A DNA stretch of 64,000 bases from Oceanococcus atlanticus. GTDB lineage: Bacteria > Pseudomonadota > Gammaproteobacteria > Nevskiales > Oceanococcaceae. The notes below the pieces were generated by a model. It had not been told where the DNA came from and did not search any database. It saw nothing but the letters and a program-made list of their open reading frames with translations. Shown here in pieces: positions 1 through 9,855 of the stretch. The translations under genes were made by a program, and so were the position numbers. Within the stretch, counting starts at the first letter, position 1. The number at the start of each line of letters is the position of its first letter. Where the stretch lies: contig NZ_AQQV01000003.1 of NCBI RefSeq assembly GCF_002088235.1, positions 496,001-560,000 of the forward strand. Reading direction: 5' to 3'.

Positions 1-519
1 TTGAGCTGGGGCCGCTGGAGCGGCGAGGCCGTTTCGCTGACCAATGCCGCGGGCGAAAGCACGTCGCTGAGCACCGAACAGCTCAACCTGCACATGGTTC
101 AATCCGACAGCAGCAACGGCAGCATCGCGGTTCCCATCACCGGCAGCCGTGAATTCACGCTGGTGGGCAACACCGACCCGACCAGCAGCACCGGCGCGAC
201 TGGTTTTCTTGGGCATGCTGCCCTGAGCGCAAACTTTGATACCCAAAGGGTCACGTCCAGCCTCAGCCTCAGCGTTGATCAGCAAAACTGGCAGGCCCAG
301 GGGCAAGGGCAGCTCGGCGCCGGACTGGGCAGTGGTACACCAGAGCATCTGTTTGGCGGCACCTACAGCAGTGTCCGGGTTAACGGTGTGGCCGGTGGCC
401 AGGGCCAGTTCAGCGGCTTTTTCACCGACCAGGCTGGCGCTGCCGGCCTGAGTTACGCGCTGCAGAACAATGGCGAATCCGTCCACGGCAGCGCCGCTTT
501 TGAAGCTGCTTCACCTTAG
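1..519 (+). CDS. C-terminal part of a surface protein (5' end outside window)
   Basis: The frame is open from the first base, so this is taken as the last ~172 residues of a longer protein; the TTG at base 1 is not a credible start. The sequence is rich in Gly, Ser, Thr, Gln and Asn, with alternating hydrophobic residues suggesting beta strands. It ends in a Gly-rich segment (FSGFFTDQAGAAGLSYAL, residues ~139-156) resembling the C-terminal beta domain seen in some FecR-domain and transferrin-binding-protein-like surface proteins. That assignment is from pattern memory only. There is no transmembrane segment and no GlyGly-CTERM tail. It lies 34 bases upstream of a large lipoprotein gene on the same strand and may share its transcript. 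Confidence 0.55.
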   Translation: MSWGRWSGEAVSLTNAAGESTSLSTEQLNLHMVQSDSSNGSIAVPITGSREFTLVGNTDPTSSTGATGFLGHAALSANFDTQRVTSSLSLSVDQQNWQAQGQGQLGAGLGSGTPEHLFGGTYSSVRVNGVAGGQGQFSGFFTDQAGAAGLSYALQNNGESVHGSAAFEAASP

Positions 520-553
520 TGTTTCAGCGCCCTGAGCGGGAGAAACCTGTGTC

Positions 554-3500
554 ATGAGCATGATCAAGCATTCGATTTTTCTGTTGCTGCGACGCGCGCT
601 CCTGTGCGCCAGCGCACTCATACTCATCAGCGCCTGTTCGCAGCAGACATCGGGCAGCGCCGAACCCCGTGCCGCCAGCCGCGATGTTCATGGCGCGGTG
701 GTCAAAGGTCCGGTCCGTGGTGCCCGCATCGAAATCTTTGCCATTGCATTCGATGGACAGCCGGTCCTGCCCGCTGTGGCGACCGCACAGACCGATGCCA
801 GCGGCAACTTCAGTGTCAGCGGTCTGCCGGACATCCCGCTGCTTGCGCGCAGCCGTGGCGGAAGCTTCTTCGACGAATCCGACCCCAGCGGCCAGCGCAG
901 CATCCAGCTCGGTCCGCAGCAGGGCTTTGAAACCCTTATTCCCGCCGGAGAAACCAGCGCCACCCTGAACCCATTCACCCAGGCCCTGGTCGACAAGCTG
1001 CGCCAGCAGAGCGCTCGTGATGATGTGCCCATGGCCAGCCTCATTGCGGGCGGTCGGGCACTGTTCAGCCAAGCCTTCGGCTTCGACATTCTGACCACCG
1101 TACCGGCCAACCCGACCGCACCGGCAACCGGCAGTACAGCCGCGCAGCTCAACTACGCCATGGCCCTGGGTGGCTACGCCAATGCGGTCAACAGCATGAT
1201 CACCCGGCGCGGTCTGGATCAGCCACGCTTTGCCTACATCCGCGCGCTGGCCCGCGATATCAGTGACGGCGCCCAGAACAGCCAGGCTGGTGACCAGGCC
1301 ATCACGGTGGCCGACCAGACGCTGCCCGAGACCGTCATCAACCAGGAAATCCGACGCTTCCGCAACAACAATGATGCGGCGTACACCGGCGCATCGCCGT
1401 TTGAAATCGACCTGTCGGCACTGGCCGGCGATGCCGTGCAAGGCCCGGTCGTGGAATTTGATGAAGCCACCTTCAGCGCGGATGAAGGCGCGCAGAATCT
1501 GGCCGTCAGCGTCAGTATTATGCCAACGTCCAGCAATGCCATTTCGCTGCGCATCCGCGCGCTCGATGGCACCGCCACGTCTGATGACGACTTCGCCGGC
1601 ATCGACCGCAGCGTGACCATCCCGGCGAACCAGGACAGCGCTCAGATCAACATCGCGTTTATCGACGACGACCGTTTTGAAGCCGACGAAACCTTCCGTC
1701 TGCTGCTGAGCGATGCGCGCGGCGCAACACTGGGCGCTGCAATCGAAATGCACGTTGTCATTGTCAATGACGACAGCGCACCGACGCCGACGCCAACACC
1801 AAGTCCCAGCCCGACACCGAGCCCCACACCAAGCCCAACGCCGACGCCAACTCCGGTGATCACACCGAGCCCGACGCCGATCGCAACACCAACACCGGTG
1901 ATCACGCCCAGCCCGACGCCGTTGGTCACGCCAACGCCGACACCGGCCACGCTCAGTGTGACAACCTCAGGTTTGGTGGTTCAGAACAAATCGCAGGCCC
2001 GGGTTCAAACCATCAACCTTGCGGCCACCGACCCGGCTGCGACCTCACCACCGACTTATACGGTGCCTTCACCGAACACCTCCGGTCTGGAATTTTTCCT
2101 GCCCGAAGACGCCGTTAATCCAGCCACCAGCTTCACCCAGGCAGACATTGATAATGGTCGGGTATTGTTGATTCCTGACCCGGTGATCTTGGATAAAGCC
2201 TTTGCCGAGTCACGCTCGATTACGCTGGCCGTCTCCAGCGACAGCGGTGCAACGGCCAGCGCCGTTTTGCCCGTGGACATCGATTTCGAATCTTTCGTGG
2301 GTGATTATCACCTGATCGAGTTCGGCATGGGCCTTGAGCGACGCAATTCGGGCAGCGTGGCAGCGCCCGACTATTTCGGCGCTATCCGTACCTACAACGC
2401 GCTGATTGACAGTCGCCTCGACCTGGTTGATGGCGATCTGTTTTGGGACCGAGCCGAAGATCCACAGTTCCAGTTCTACGCTGTCACTGTCAGCGAATCT
2501 GAAGATCCGCCAAACTCTGTCGACGTGTCGGGTGATCGCTACGGGTTGTTTTTCTCCAACGAAGCGACGCCAACCGGATTCATTACTGGCCAAGAGATTG
2601 GCCAGGGACAAATGGACTTCCAGGCCGACTTTGACGAAGAGGTCATCGAACCCTTTGCCAAACGCGAGCTGCCTTACACCATCCGCTCATTGCCGTTGGG
2701 TGCCCGGGGGTATATGAGCAGCGTGCGCAGTGCGAAAGAAACCTACTCAACCGCACAAGGCAGTCTCTACGCCCCGGATTTGCAGTCGCATAAGCAGCAC
2801 GTGGTCACCCGAGTCATGCTGCAAAAATCCAGCACGGCGGATTTTTTTCCGCTCAATGGCGACTACGCATTCGCCGGCATTCATCTGGAACTTGGTGCCG
2901 ATAGTGACAGCTTAGGGCGGCGTTACGCCGGCACAACGTTGTTGGAAACCACGATCAACGACAACGTAGCCAGGGTGCTGGAAGAGTCCAACACGGTTAT
3001 CTGGCGCAACTACACCGGTGGGCAAGGATCACCATCCACCACAACCGTCAGCTGTGATCCACTGAGCGCCCCGTGCGAGGAACTGACCTTCGCAATCACC
3101 TCCAACGGTGGCGTGGAACTCAGCGATGCTTCGGCGACGCCGCTGCGTTACGGCGCGATCGACGAAAACCACAGCCTGATCGCTCTGGTTGGCCACAGCC
3201 TGGAGCTGAATCCACTGGGCGGCGTCAAGCAGGCGAGCGCAAAAGCCTCCGCTGTGGGCAGCTTCACCTTGTCTTTCAATGAATCCTCCAGGCATGAGAT
3301 CAGTATCGGCGTGCGTCGTTTTAGCGGCGATAGCACGGCGCTTGAGTCGCAGCTCGAGGGGCGCCGTTTTCGCATCACCGGCCTGGAATATGCAGCCGCG
3401 CAAGGCGCAACGGCGGAAGCCATTGGCGAGATGCGCCATGGCGAGTTGATCTTCAGCACCGGTGGTACGGTGCAACTGGTGGCCAGCGCTGAAACCACCC

Positions 3501-4327
3501 CCGCAGTTCTGTGCCCCTCGATACCAGCCGGACCGCTGCCTGTAGCCACGACGGTCGTACGTCGTGATGCTGAACTGGCGGCACTCGAACAGCCTGCCGC
3601 GATTTCCGAGCACTGTGATGCGTCCGACAGCAACTCGGCAGCACATTATGAAGGTCTGGACTCGACCGTGGTCTTTGGAGACAAGGGGCGCGTGTCATTC
3701 AGCCTTGGCTACCACAGCTACAGCGGATTCGTGTCGGACGATGCTCGCAGTCTGGTCCTACAAGCCCACTACGATGGATTGTCAATTGGCAATCACTTGT
3801 CCGGCGCGGCTTCAGAATCCAGCGTGGCGCTGTTCATCGGAACACGCGACATTGGCTTTAACCTCAATGATTTGCCGCCGCAACGCGATGCCGATAACAG
3901 CTGCGGTGGTTCTATTCCAATCTCCGACAGCACCAAACGCCTGTTGCGAAACGGCGGCCCGGCCGAATCTCAGGAAAACATTATCGTTGCACCTGGCAGC
4001 ACCATCGCCATGGAGTCTTGCTTCGAACACCTGGATCTTGATCTTGGCACCGTGACACCGATCAAGAAGGCCGCTGGCAGCTACCCAAGCGACACCAGTG
4101 CAGGCTGGCAAAGCACCATTCCCGGTGACATGTTTGCCGATCCAAACGCCGACCAGACGTCCTGGGAAGCGCCCACAAGCAACAGTGGACGCAGCTTCCT
4201 CAACGCCATCGCGAAGAACCCTGTGTTTCAGAGTGTGCTATCCACCATCGTCGCCTTTGGCGCCGACTGCGACAGCGACGGCGAGTTGGACGACATCGAA
4301 GATGGTGATATCGGCAGCTGCCTCTAA
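554..4327 (+). CDS. Large surface lipoprotein with Calx-beta domain and Pro-Thr linker
   Basis: A 1257-residue predicted lipoprotein. Residues 1-28 form a signal peptide ending in a lipobox (LISAC), with Cys28 as the lipidated residue. Residues ~40-110 resemble a carboxypeptidase-regulatory-like beta sandwich; ~293-404 are a Calx-beta domain (FEADETF, VNDD motifs); ~409-464 are an almost pure Pro/Thr/Ser linker; ~485-580 resemble a cadherin-like/CSPG repeat ([12 protein letters not shown]). I recognise no family in the remaining ~680 residues. The C-terminus is acidic ([10 protein letters not shown]), like a thrombospondin type 3 calcium site. The ATG at 554 follows GGGAGA with 10-base spacing. 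It converges on gspN with 18 bases between. Export by the adjacent type II system is possible but unproven. Confidence 0.8.
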   Translation: MSMIKHSIFLLLRRALLCASALILISACSQQTSGSAEPRAASRDVHGAVVKGPVRGARIEIFAIAFDGQPVLPAVATAQTDASGNFSVSGLPDIPLLARSRGGSFFDESDPSGQRSIQLGPQQGFETLIPAGETSATLNPFTQALVDKLRQQSARDDVPMASLIAGGRALFSQAFGFDILTTVPANPTAPATGSTAAQLNYAMALGGYANAVNSMITRRGLDQPRFAYIRALARDISDGAQNSQAGDQAITVADQTLPETVINQEIRRFRNNNDAAYTGASPFEIDLSALAGDAVQGPVVEFDEATFSADEGAQNLAVSVSIMPTSSNAISLRIRALDGTATSDDDFAGIDRSVTIPANQDSAQINIAFIDDDRFEADETFRLLLSDARGATLGAAIEMHVVIVNDDSAPTPTPTPSPSPTPSPTPSPTPTPTPVITPSPTPIATPTPVITPSPTPLVTPTPTPATLSVTTSGLVVQNKSQARVQTINLAATDPAATSPPTYTVPSPNTSGLEFFLPEDAVNPATSFTQADIDNGRVLLIPDPVILDKAFAESRSITLAVSSDSGATASAVLPVDIDFESFVGDYHLIEFGMGLERRNSGSVAAPDYFGAIRTYNALIDSRLDLVDGDLFWDRAEDPQFQFYAVTVSESEDPPNSVDVSGDRYGLFFSNEATPTGFITGQEIGQGQMDFQADFDEEVIEPFAKRELPYTIRSLPLGARGYMSSVRSAKETYSTAQGSLYAPDLQSHKQHVVTRVMLQKSSTADFFPLNGDYAFAGIHLELGADSDSLGRRYAGTTLLETTINDNVARVLEESNTVIWRNYTGGQGSPSTTTVSCDPLSAPCEELTFAITSNGGVELSDASATPLRYGAIDENHSLIALVGHSLELNPLGGVKQASAKASAVGSFTLSFNESSRHEISIGVRRFSGDSTALESQLEGRRFRITGLEYAAAQGATAEAIGEMRHGELIFSTGGTVQLVASAETTPAVLCPSIPAGPLPVATTVVRRDAELAALEQPAAISEHCDASDSNSAAHYEGLDSTVVFGDKGRVSFSLGYHSYSGFVSDDARSLVLQAHYDGLSIGNHLSGAASESSVALFIGTRDIGFNLNDLPPQRDADNSCGGSIPISDSTKRLLRNGGPAESQENIIVAPGSTIAMESCFEHLDLDLGTVTPIKKAAGSYPSDTSAGWQSTIPGDMFADPNADQTSWEAPTSNSGRSFLNAIAKNPVFQSVLSTIVAFGADCDSDGELDDIEDGDIGSCL
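1778..1945 (+). repeat. Low-complexity Pro-Thr-Ser coding repeat
   Basis: This is a run of imperfect 6- to 12-base units (ccgacg, ccaaca, cccagc and variants) inside the lipoprotein gene. It encodes alternating PT, PS and PVIT motifs as an extended linker between the Calx-beta domain and the next beta domain. Replication slippage here could vary linker length between strains. Confidence 0.85.
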
Positions 4328-4345
4328 GCCGACGGGAGGTTAAGG

Positions 4346-5116
4346 CTAAAAGCTGCCGTCCTGGCGAACGCGGTACCAACCCTGGGCATCCGTGCGGCCC
4401 AGGGCCTTCATCTGATTGGCCACGGATGCTGGGGTGTCGAGCTTGGGCTTAAGCTGGATATCGACCGCGTACGCCCGCTCGGCGGACAGCTCGGCTTTGC
4501 CCTGAATGCTGACTTTTGCCGAATCGCTGTCGCTGAGGGTTGCAACCACAGCGTCTTCTGGTGTGCTCAGCGCAATGCGATAGTCGCCCAGAGCGACCGG
4601 CTGCCCCAGTTTCCACTGGGTCTGAGTCAGGTAAGCCAGACCTTCAACACGCTCAGGCGCCATATCGACCACGCGGAGCTCGTCGAGGTTGAGGCGGATG
4701 ACCGCATCCACCGGCAAGTAGGGCAGCTTGAGAGGTTTCTGCAACGCACTAAGTGGGGCCGCAGCCTGAATCTCACGCGCCACGATGGTATTGCCGAACA
4801 GGCTGCGCGCGACACGGGCCGTGAGCCAGGCATTGTCTTCGTCCAGATCGCGGCTGTGCATCGACACCTCCAGATCGGCGCTTACACGGCCCAACAGCAA
4901 GCTCCCCGGATGCAACACCCAACGAACGTCATCGGCGCCGACGCCCTGCGCACGAACATAGCCGGCGTGACCGTCGAGCAAGGTGCCATCGAGTTCGTAC
5001 AATTCGACGCCGGCCGAATCCGGCAGCACCCGAGGTAAAATCTTGTTAACCGGTGCCTGCGTCACCAGGCCAAGCAGCACACCCACGAAAAGGGCAACAA
5101 CTATCTTCCAGGTCAT
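4346..5116 (-). CDS. gspN: Type II secretion system protein N
   Basis: A 256-residue bitopic inner-membrane protein of the type II secretion apparatus. It has one N-terminal membrane segment (residues ~4-20) followed by a periplasmic domain rich in beta structure. The segment VELYELDGTLLDGHAGYV (residues ~37-54) matches the GspN pattern of 'G..W.G.a' strands near the N-terminus. The start ATG overlaps the gspM stop by 4 bases, so it is the last gene of the gspG-N operon. GspN is accessory and is lacking in many type II systems; its length (~250) is typical. Confidence 0.9.
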   Translation of the reverse strand: MTWKIVVALFVGVLLGLVTQAPVNKILPRVLPDSAGVELYELDGTLLDGHAGYVRAQGVGADDVRWVLHPGSLLLGRVSADLEVSMHSRDLDEDNAWLTARVARSLFGNTIVAREIQAAAPLSALQKPLKLPYLPVDAVIRLNLDELRVVDMAPERVEGLAYLTQTQWKLGQPVALGDYRIALSTPEDAVVATLSDSDSAKVSIQGKAELSAERAYAVDIQLKPKLDTPASVANQMKALGRTDAQGWYRVRQDGSF

Positions 5117-5601
5117 GCGCCACCTCGTACCAGCGTCAGACGGGCCTTGACCGTACCTGCGATATCATCGCGATCCAGACTGCCATCACTGAGCACGATA
5201 CCCAATTGGTTCTGCAGCTGATCCATCCAACGCAGCAATTGCTCGAACGGCACACCCTCTATCCACACACGCACGCTGGTTTGCCCCTCAGGTTGAATAC
5301 GCTTGATCTTGTCGCCCAACCCGTTGCGCTTGCTGCTGCTGTCCACATCCGACAACAGCGAGCGCCCGGAGCTTTGCGGTGCGCCCGCATTCTGGCCGCC
5401 CAGCTGCGCCACTTGCTGACGGGTGCTCTGCATAAAGCTGACCAGATCACGCGCATCGGCCAGGTCGTTGTGCAAACGTGCAGCTTTCTGGCTGAGCGGA
5501 TCCCAGACCAGTAGGAAATACATCATCAGCGCGAACACCACGCCGCCAGCACTGACGATCCACCGCTCACGCGGGGCCAGATTATCGAACCATTCACGCA
5601 T
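5113..5601 (-). CDS. gspM: Type II secretion system protein M
   Basis: A 162-residue inner-membrane assembly-platform protein that partners GspL. A short cytoplasmic tail with the typical LAPRER motif (residues 8-13) precedes one membrane helix (~15-34), a coiled-coil stretch (~36-65) and a C-terminal ferredoxin-like periplasmic domain (~85-162). The start overlaps the gspL stop by one base (TGATG) and the stop overlaps the gspN start by 4 bases. Confidence 0.92.
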   Translation of the reverse strand: MREWFDNLAPRERWIVSAGGVVFALMMYFLLVWDPLSQKAARLHNDLADARDLVSFMQSTRQQVAQLGGQNAGAPQSSGRSLLSDVDSSSKRNGLGDKIKRIQPEGQTSVRVWIEGVPFEQLLRWMDQLQNQLGIVLSDGSLDRDDIAGTVKARLTLVRGGA

Positions 5602-6785
5602 CAGGCCTGATCCACCTTGAGTCGAATTTGAACGCCGTCGGTACCGGCCTGGGCAGATTGGACATCCAGCGCCAGACTGCTGATTTTTGCGAATTCGGCG
5701 CGCAGCTTTTCCAGCGCCTGAAGATCACTACCGGACAACGAGATGTACAACGCGCTGTCGCGAAACTGCACGCCGTCGACCTTGAGTTCGGACACGCTGG
5801 CCAGCGCCGCTGAGGAACGGCTGAGCAAGCTCAGAAAAACATCCTCGGAACCACCGGATATCAGACGTTCAAGTTGCTGTTCAGCCTGCACTCGCAGATC
5901 CACAATACGGGTGATTTGCGGGAAAGCCTGGCTGAATTCATCCTGCGCGCGATCCTGCAGGGCCTCGTACTCACGTTGCTTCTGGTGATTGTTCACGGCC
6001 AGTGCAAGCGTGCTGACCAGCACCCAGGATGCCGCCAGAGCAGCCGGCCAGCGCGCAGCTTGCAGCCACTTTTCAGTGGCACGGCGCGGTGCAAAGGCGC
6101 CCTGCAAAAGATTGATGCGCAGTGCCGGATCGGCGAACTGACTATACGCATCCAGAGGCTGCGCCAGGGGCAGGCTGCGCCCAATGGTGTAGTCATCCGG
6201 CAGCGCGGTTTTTTCGCCTTGCAACAAAAACAGAGCCGGCGCTTCAGCCCCTGTGGGCAACACGCTGGTGAGCAAACTCAGTGGAGCAACGTAGCCAGCA
6301 GCCTTGCCGCTGCGCACCAGACAGCGCTGACCATCGATGTGCAGCGTCACCAGCGCCTCGTCGTAGGGCAGGGCGAGAACATCCGGCATCAGCACGTCAG
6401 GCTGAATGCCCGCCTCATTGAAGGGCGCAAGCCAGTTCTGCATCTGCTCGATCGACACCACTGCGACCGGCGTGCTGCCATCGGCCTGACGCGGGCCGGG
6501 AGCAAAATGCAGCGCATCAACGTCCTCGGCCAGCTGCTCCTCAAGCGCGAAAGGAATCGCCTGCAGCAAACGGCTGGCCTGACGCACAGGCAATTCAACC
6601 TGAGTCAGGGTCATGCGCTCGGCCGGGGCCAGCACGATCACCCGGGCGCCACCAACCTCACCCAGCACCTCGTCAAGCGGCCCACTGCCATCACGGCTGG
6701 GCTGAGTCGCACCGGTCTCCCAGCGTCGCCAGACGCAAGGCTGTTCCGGCACAGCGGGGAGGTGAATCAACAGGGTTTCGCGCAC
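5601..6785 (-). CDS. gspL: Type II secretion system protein L
   Basis: A 394-residue bitopic platform protein connecting the GspE ATPase to the inner-membrane platform. Residues ~1-235 form the cytoplasmic actin-like domain, with the family signatures EEQLAEDVDALHF (~82-94) and INLLQGAFAPRR (~224-235). A membrane helix at ~246-265 is followed by a periplasmic ferredoxin-like domain. The only plausible start is GTG at 6785. Unlike the other gsp junctions there is a 74-base gap to gspK, which contains a possible promoter. The partner ATPase gene gspE is not in the window. Confidence 0.93.
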   Translation of the reverse strand: MRETLLIHLPAVPEQPCVWRRWETGATQPSRDGSGPLDEVLGEVGGARVIVLAPAERMTLTQVELPVRQASRLLQAIPFALEEQLAEDVDALHFAPGPRQADGSTPVAVVSIEQMQNWLAPFNEAGIQPDVLMPDVLALPYDEALVTLHIDGQRCLVRSGKAAGYVAPLSLLTSVLPTGAEAPALFLLQGEKTALPDDYTIGRSLPLAQPLDAYSQFADPALRINLLQGAFAPRRATEKWLQAARWPAALAASWVLVSTLALAVNNHQKQREYEALQDRAQDEFSQAFPQITRIVDLRVQAEQQLERLISGGSEDVFLSLLSRSSAALASVSELKVDGVQFRDSALYISLSGSDLQALEKLRAEFAKISSLALDVQSAQAGTDGVQIRLKVDQA

Positions 6786-6813
6786 GCGCTAAGTCCAGTA
6801 AACAAAGGGGAAT

Positions 6814-6842
6814 ATTCTAGAGCCTGACACCCACAAGACCAA
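6814..6842 (-). promoter_or_regulatory. Possible promoter for gspLMN
   Basis: On the minus strand the gspK-gspL gap contains TTGGTC, 17 bases, then TAGAAT. This fits a sigma-70 promoter with a good -10 and a weak -35. It could give gspL, gspM and gspN separate transcription. This is a sequence match only. Confidence 0.35.
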
Positions 6843-6859
6843 CCATCGCAAGGTTTGGC

Positions 6860-7798
6860 TCACAGGGTATTACGGCTGTGCGCAATCGGGCGGGTGCGCG
6901 CGCCTTCCAGGCGCTCAAGCAAACTGACATAGCTGAGCCTTACGTTGCCAATCATGGCGGCCGCTTCTGCCTGGAAGTAATGGGTTTTTACCGTGATGTC
7001 CTCAGTGGTCATGCTGATGCCGGCGATCAGTTCGTCGGTGATGAACTGCTCATCCGTCTCCCACGGCACCTCCTCACGCTTGTTCATAAGCCCTTCAACC
7101 ACACCCGGATTCATGTTCTCGTTGAGGCTCATCAACACCGGCGCTGTCGCCGTGTTCACGTTGATCTTGTGATCACCTGGATGAACCGTCACATGCGGCT
7201 GCAGCGCAGCATAAATTTTGGGCGTGACCCCGTTGACCAGCAGCAACTCACTGACGCTGGCCATCGGCCGGTTGGGCGTTCGATAGGGGCGGTCCTTGGA
7301 CAGGTAAAGGCTGTCCTCGGCACCTGACGGAAAACCCGGCTCGGTATCCTGATCCATCCAGTCCACGATCGCGATGGCCAGTTCTTCGGCCGTGCCGCTT
7401 TTCAGACCCTCAACGTTCTGCAGCAACCTGATCAATTGCTGCTTGCGCGGCTCAACCACGACACCATCGCCGCTCACCACTGATAACAGATTGAAACGGC
7501 CCTGCAGGTCCACCAATCGGCCGGACAGGGCGCCTTCATCGACCGGCAGGAAGTCGACCGGCTGCGCCCAGGCCTCGCCCAGATAATCGAACTGATTGTC
7601 TTCAAGATCACGATCGAGCAGCGTGCCGGCCCATTGTTCCATGCCGACCAGATACCACCAGGCCTGATCCTGATGAATCATGTTGGCGCTGCGGTGCACC
7701 GCCAGATTCTGGCTGACCATCAGGGCTGCGGCCACGGTGCTGGCAAAAGCCACCACCATCACTGCCGTAATCAATGCCACCCCGCGTTGTGCTCTCAT
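6860..7798 (-). CDS. gspK: Type II secretion minor pseudopilin K
   Basis: A 312-residue minor pseudopilin at the tip of the type II pseudopilus, acting with GspI and GspJ. The N-terminus has the prepilin-type segment QRGVALITAVMVVAF (residues 4-18); as in other GspK proteins, position +5 lacks the usual Glu. The large central domain contains NVNTATAPVL and the helix-hairpin-like motif conserved in GspK (~215-260). The start ATG overlaps the gspJ stop by 4 bases. Confidence 0.95.
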   Translation of the reverse strand: MRAQRGVALITAVMVVAFASTVAAALMVSQNLAVHRSANMIHQDQAWWYLVGMEQWAGTLLDRDLEDNQFDYLGEAWAQPVDFLPVDEGALSGRLVDLQGRFNLLSVVSGDGVVVEPRKQQLIRLLQNVEGLKSGTAEELAIAIVDWMDQDTEPGFPSGAEDSLYLSKDRPYRTPNRPMASVSELLLVNGVTPKIYAALQPHVTVHPGDHKINVNTATAPVLMSLNENMNPGVVEGLMNKREEVPWETDEQFITDELIAGISMTTEDITVKTHYFQAEAAAMIGNVRLSYVSLLERLEGARTRPIAHSRNTL

Positions 7799-8409
7799 GC
7801 TTCTACACCGGTGGCAAAGATGAATTCCAGCTCACCCAGACGCTTGGACTCGATACGCAACTCCACCGCACGTGGTGGCGGCAGATCCTGGGGCAGGGTG
7901 CCGGCCAACTGGGCCGGCGGCCAGTCTTCAACCCACGTGTCATCACTGTTGAGGAAACGCCATTCCAGGGTTTCGATATCTTCTAAAATGGTTGTTCGCA
8001 ACGGCTTTTCCGACTGCGCCCGATCCAGCCCCAACCAGCTCTGGCGGATCAAGGAACCGTCGGTATCGAGAAACCAGGCCACCCGCTCAAGGGTGGAGCG
8101 CGGCTGTCCCAGCGGATTGCGCCGCCCACCATGGGTCAATTCCAGACGGCCTTCCTCAGGCTCGTGCAGGGCCGGTTGAACGTCGCCGAACTCGTCGCGC
8201 ACCGGGCGCTCTCGCACCTGCGTTAGATCCAGGCGCAGACGGTGAGTGGCGAGCTGCCAGTTCTGCAACCGTTCGTAGCTGACATCCAGCCCCTCGCGGG
8301 TCGTAATCAGCGCGCTGACCCCGCCATAGGCCATCACGCTCATCATGGCGAAGATGGCCAGCGCGGCCACCAGTTCAAGCAGGGTAAAGCCACGTGCGTG
8401 CATGCTCAT
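7795..8409 (-). CDS. gspJ: Type II secretion minor pseudopilin J
   Basis: A 204-residue minor pseudopilin. A type III signal peptide, cleaved after Gly7 by the prepilin peptidase, is followed by FTLLELVAALAIF with Glu at +5. The body matches GspJ (TREGLDVSYERLQNW; later RLELTHGG and VAWFLD), with the usual length near 200. ATGA overlaps join it to gspI upstream and gspK downstream. Confidence 0.95.
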   Translation of the reverse strand: MSMHARGFTLLELVAALAIFAMMSVMAYGGVSALITTREGLDVSYERLQNWQLATHRLRLDLTQVRERPVRDEFGDVQPALHEPEEGRLELTHGGRRNPLGQPRSTLERVAWFLDTDGSLIRQSWLGLDRAQSEKPLRTTILEDIETLEWRFLNSDDTWVEDWPPAQLAGTLPQDLPPPRAVELRIESKRLGELEFIFATGVEA

Positions 8410-8858
8410 GGACCGGCACTCACACCCTGATTTTCACCCTGTTGCTGCTGGCGTTGGGCCTGGGCCTGTTGCGCCGCGCCCTTGGGTATGGGCTGGGCAA
8501 AGAAACCGGACAGTTTGGCCAGCCAGGCATCATCGTCATCCGCATCGGCCAGGCGCACCCGGATGGTCACGCGGCGCAGGCGTTCGTCGGGTGTTTCTTC
8601 AACTTCGCGCTCCCACTGCCACTCGCGCTGAGCCATTTCGATTTTGCCGTTGCTGCGCCCCTCGGGTACCCACGTGCGATCAAGCTGCACCTTGACCATC
8701 TGATTGTTGGCCACCCAGCCCGCCAGCGTGCGGTCCTGCAAATAAACCGCATTGCGACCGTAAAACGCAGCGGCATTCATGATGCCGCCCAGCGTAAGCG
8801 CTAACACCACCAGCGCAGCGAGCACTTCAATGAGGGTGAAACCGCGCTCAGCTTTCAC
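8406..8858 (-). CDS. gspI: Type II secretion minor pseudopilin I
   Basis: About 150 residues. I chose the GTG at 8858, giving VKAERG/FTLIEVLAALVVLAL, because it yields a normal 6-residue leader before the prepilin cleavage site. An upstream ATG at 8918 would put 27 atypical residues in front and overlap gspH by 71 bases. With the GTG the overlap is 11 bases. Features typical of GspI include NAAAFYGRNAVYLQDRTLAGWVA and the conserved W-E-R strand near residues 65-80. The C-terminal tail is Gln-rich. Confidence 0.92.
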   Translation of the reverse strand: MKAERGFTLIEVLAALVVLALTLGGIMNAAAFYGRNAVYLQDRTLAGWVANNQMVKVQLDRTWVPEGRSNGKIEMAQREWQWEREVEETPDERLRRVTIRVRLADADDDDAWLAKLSGFFAQPIPKGAAQQAQAQRQQQQGENQGVSAGP

Positions 8859-9378
8859 GCAGCACCAGATCGTCAGGGTCGACTTTTTCCAGCGCGATTT
8901 CGCCGAGCAGATTGCCACTGATCAGGAATACAAAATCCAGATCCGGCGCGCCCAGCTCAATGGCAAAGGGGGTCATCTCACCGCTGGACAGAATCATCAC
9001 CTGGGGCAGCAGTTGATCGTCATCGGTTTCGATCGGCAGATCATCAACACGCACGGTCATTTTGAGCGGTGCCTCAATACGCCGCGGGCGCAGCGGCGTA
9101 CGTTCGCCGTATTCCGCCCAGCCGTTGTCGGACAAGGCCACAAACCGATAACCCTCGTCGGTTTTGAGCCAGCCCAGCTCCAGGCCGGTGAGCCCGGCCT
9201 CATCGCGGGCCAGACGCAGGATTTCACTCAAACGCCGAGCCTCCTCCTGCACCTTGTCGTCCAGCGCGCGGCCAGACAGGCTCAAGGTGGCGAAACCGAG
9301 GATGACACCGATGATGAACACCACCACGAGGATTTCGATCAGGGTAAAGCCCTGTTGCCATCGCCGTAGCTGCGGCAT
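8848..9378 (-). CDS. gspH: Type II secretion minor pseudopilin H
   Basis: A 176-residue minor pseudopilin. The leader MPQLRRWQQG precedes the cleavage site, then FTLIEILVVVFIIGVILG with Glu at +5. The C-terminal half is a small beta sandwich. It lies 11 bases after gspG and overlaps gspI by 11 bases. The length is typical for GspH. Confidence 0.93.
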   Translation of the reverse strand: MPQLRRWQQGFTLIEILVVVFIIGVILGFATLSLSGRALDDKVQEEARRLSEILRLARDEAGLTGLELGWLKTDEGYRFVALSDNGWAEYGERTPLRPRRIEAPLKMTVRVDDLPIETDDDQLLPQVMILSSGEMTPFAIELGAPDLDFVFLISGNLLGEIALEKVDPDDLVLRES

Positions 9379-9389
9379 GCCGGTCAGCC

Positions 9390-9845
9390 TCAGGAGTTGG
9401 CGTCGTCGGTCCAGTTGCCGATATCTGCAGCGGTTTCGCTACCGCCGGGGCGGCCATCCGAACCATAAGAGAAGATATCGATCTCGGATTTCACACCCGG
9501 ATTGAGGAACTGATATTCATTGCCCCAGGGATCTTTGGGCATGGCCTTGATGTAACCACCACGCTTCCAGTTAGGCGCGGGCGGATCACCGCTGGGCTTT
9601 TGCACCAGCGCTTCCAGGCCCTGCTGGGTGCTGGGGTAGTTGAAGTTATCCAGACGGTAGAGTTCCAGCGCGCTTTCCAGCACGCGGATATCCTGCTTGG
9701 CTTTGGTTACGCGTGCTTCGTCGGGGCGGTCCATAATGCGCGGCACAACCGCCGCGGCCAGGATCGCGAGTATGACCACGACGACCATGATTTCGATCAG
9801 CGTAAAGCCCTGAGAACGGGAAGGAAGCATCGGTTTTGTTCGCAT
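9390..9845 (-). CDS. gspG: Type II secretion major pseudopilin G
   Basis: The major subunit of the type II pseudopilus. With the start at 9845 it has 151 residues: a leader ending at Gly13, then FTLIEIMVVVVILAILAA. The body has the GspG hallmarks YRLDNFNYPSTQQGLEALV, WGNEYQF and the calcium-site region SYGSDGRPGG. Start choice is uncertain: in-frame ATGs exist at 9857, 9845 and 9830, none with a strong ribosome site, and the one at 9857 overlaps the divergent rrtA start. It is the first gene of the gspG-N operon in this window. Confidence 0.93.
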   Translation of the reverse strand: MRTKPMLPSRSQGFTLIEIMVVVVILAILAAAVVPRIMDRPDEARVTKAKQDIRVLESALELYRLDNFNYPSTQQGLEALVQKPSGDPPAPNWKRGGYIKAMPKDPWGNEYQFLNPGVKSEIDIFSYGSDGRPGGSETAADIGNWTDDANS

Positions 9846-9855
9846 ATAAGAAGCC

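Noticed and set aside
8859-8918. Upstream ATG start for gspI
   Set aside because: It would add 20 residues before a normal short prepilin leader and overlap gspH by 71 bases; the GTG at 8858 fits the family.
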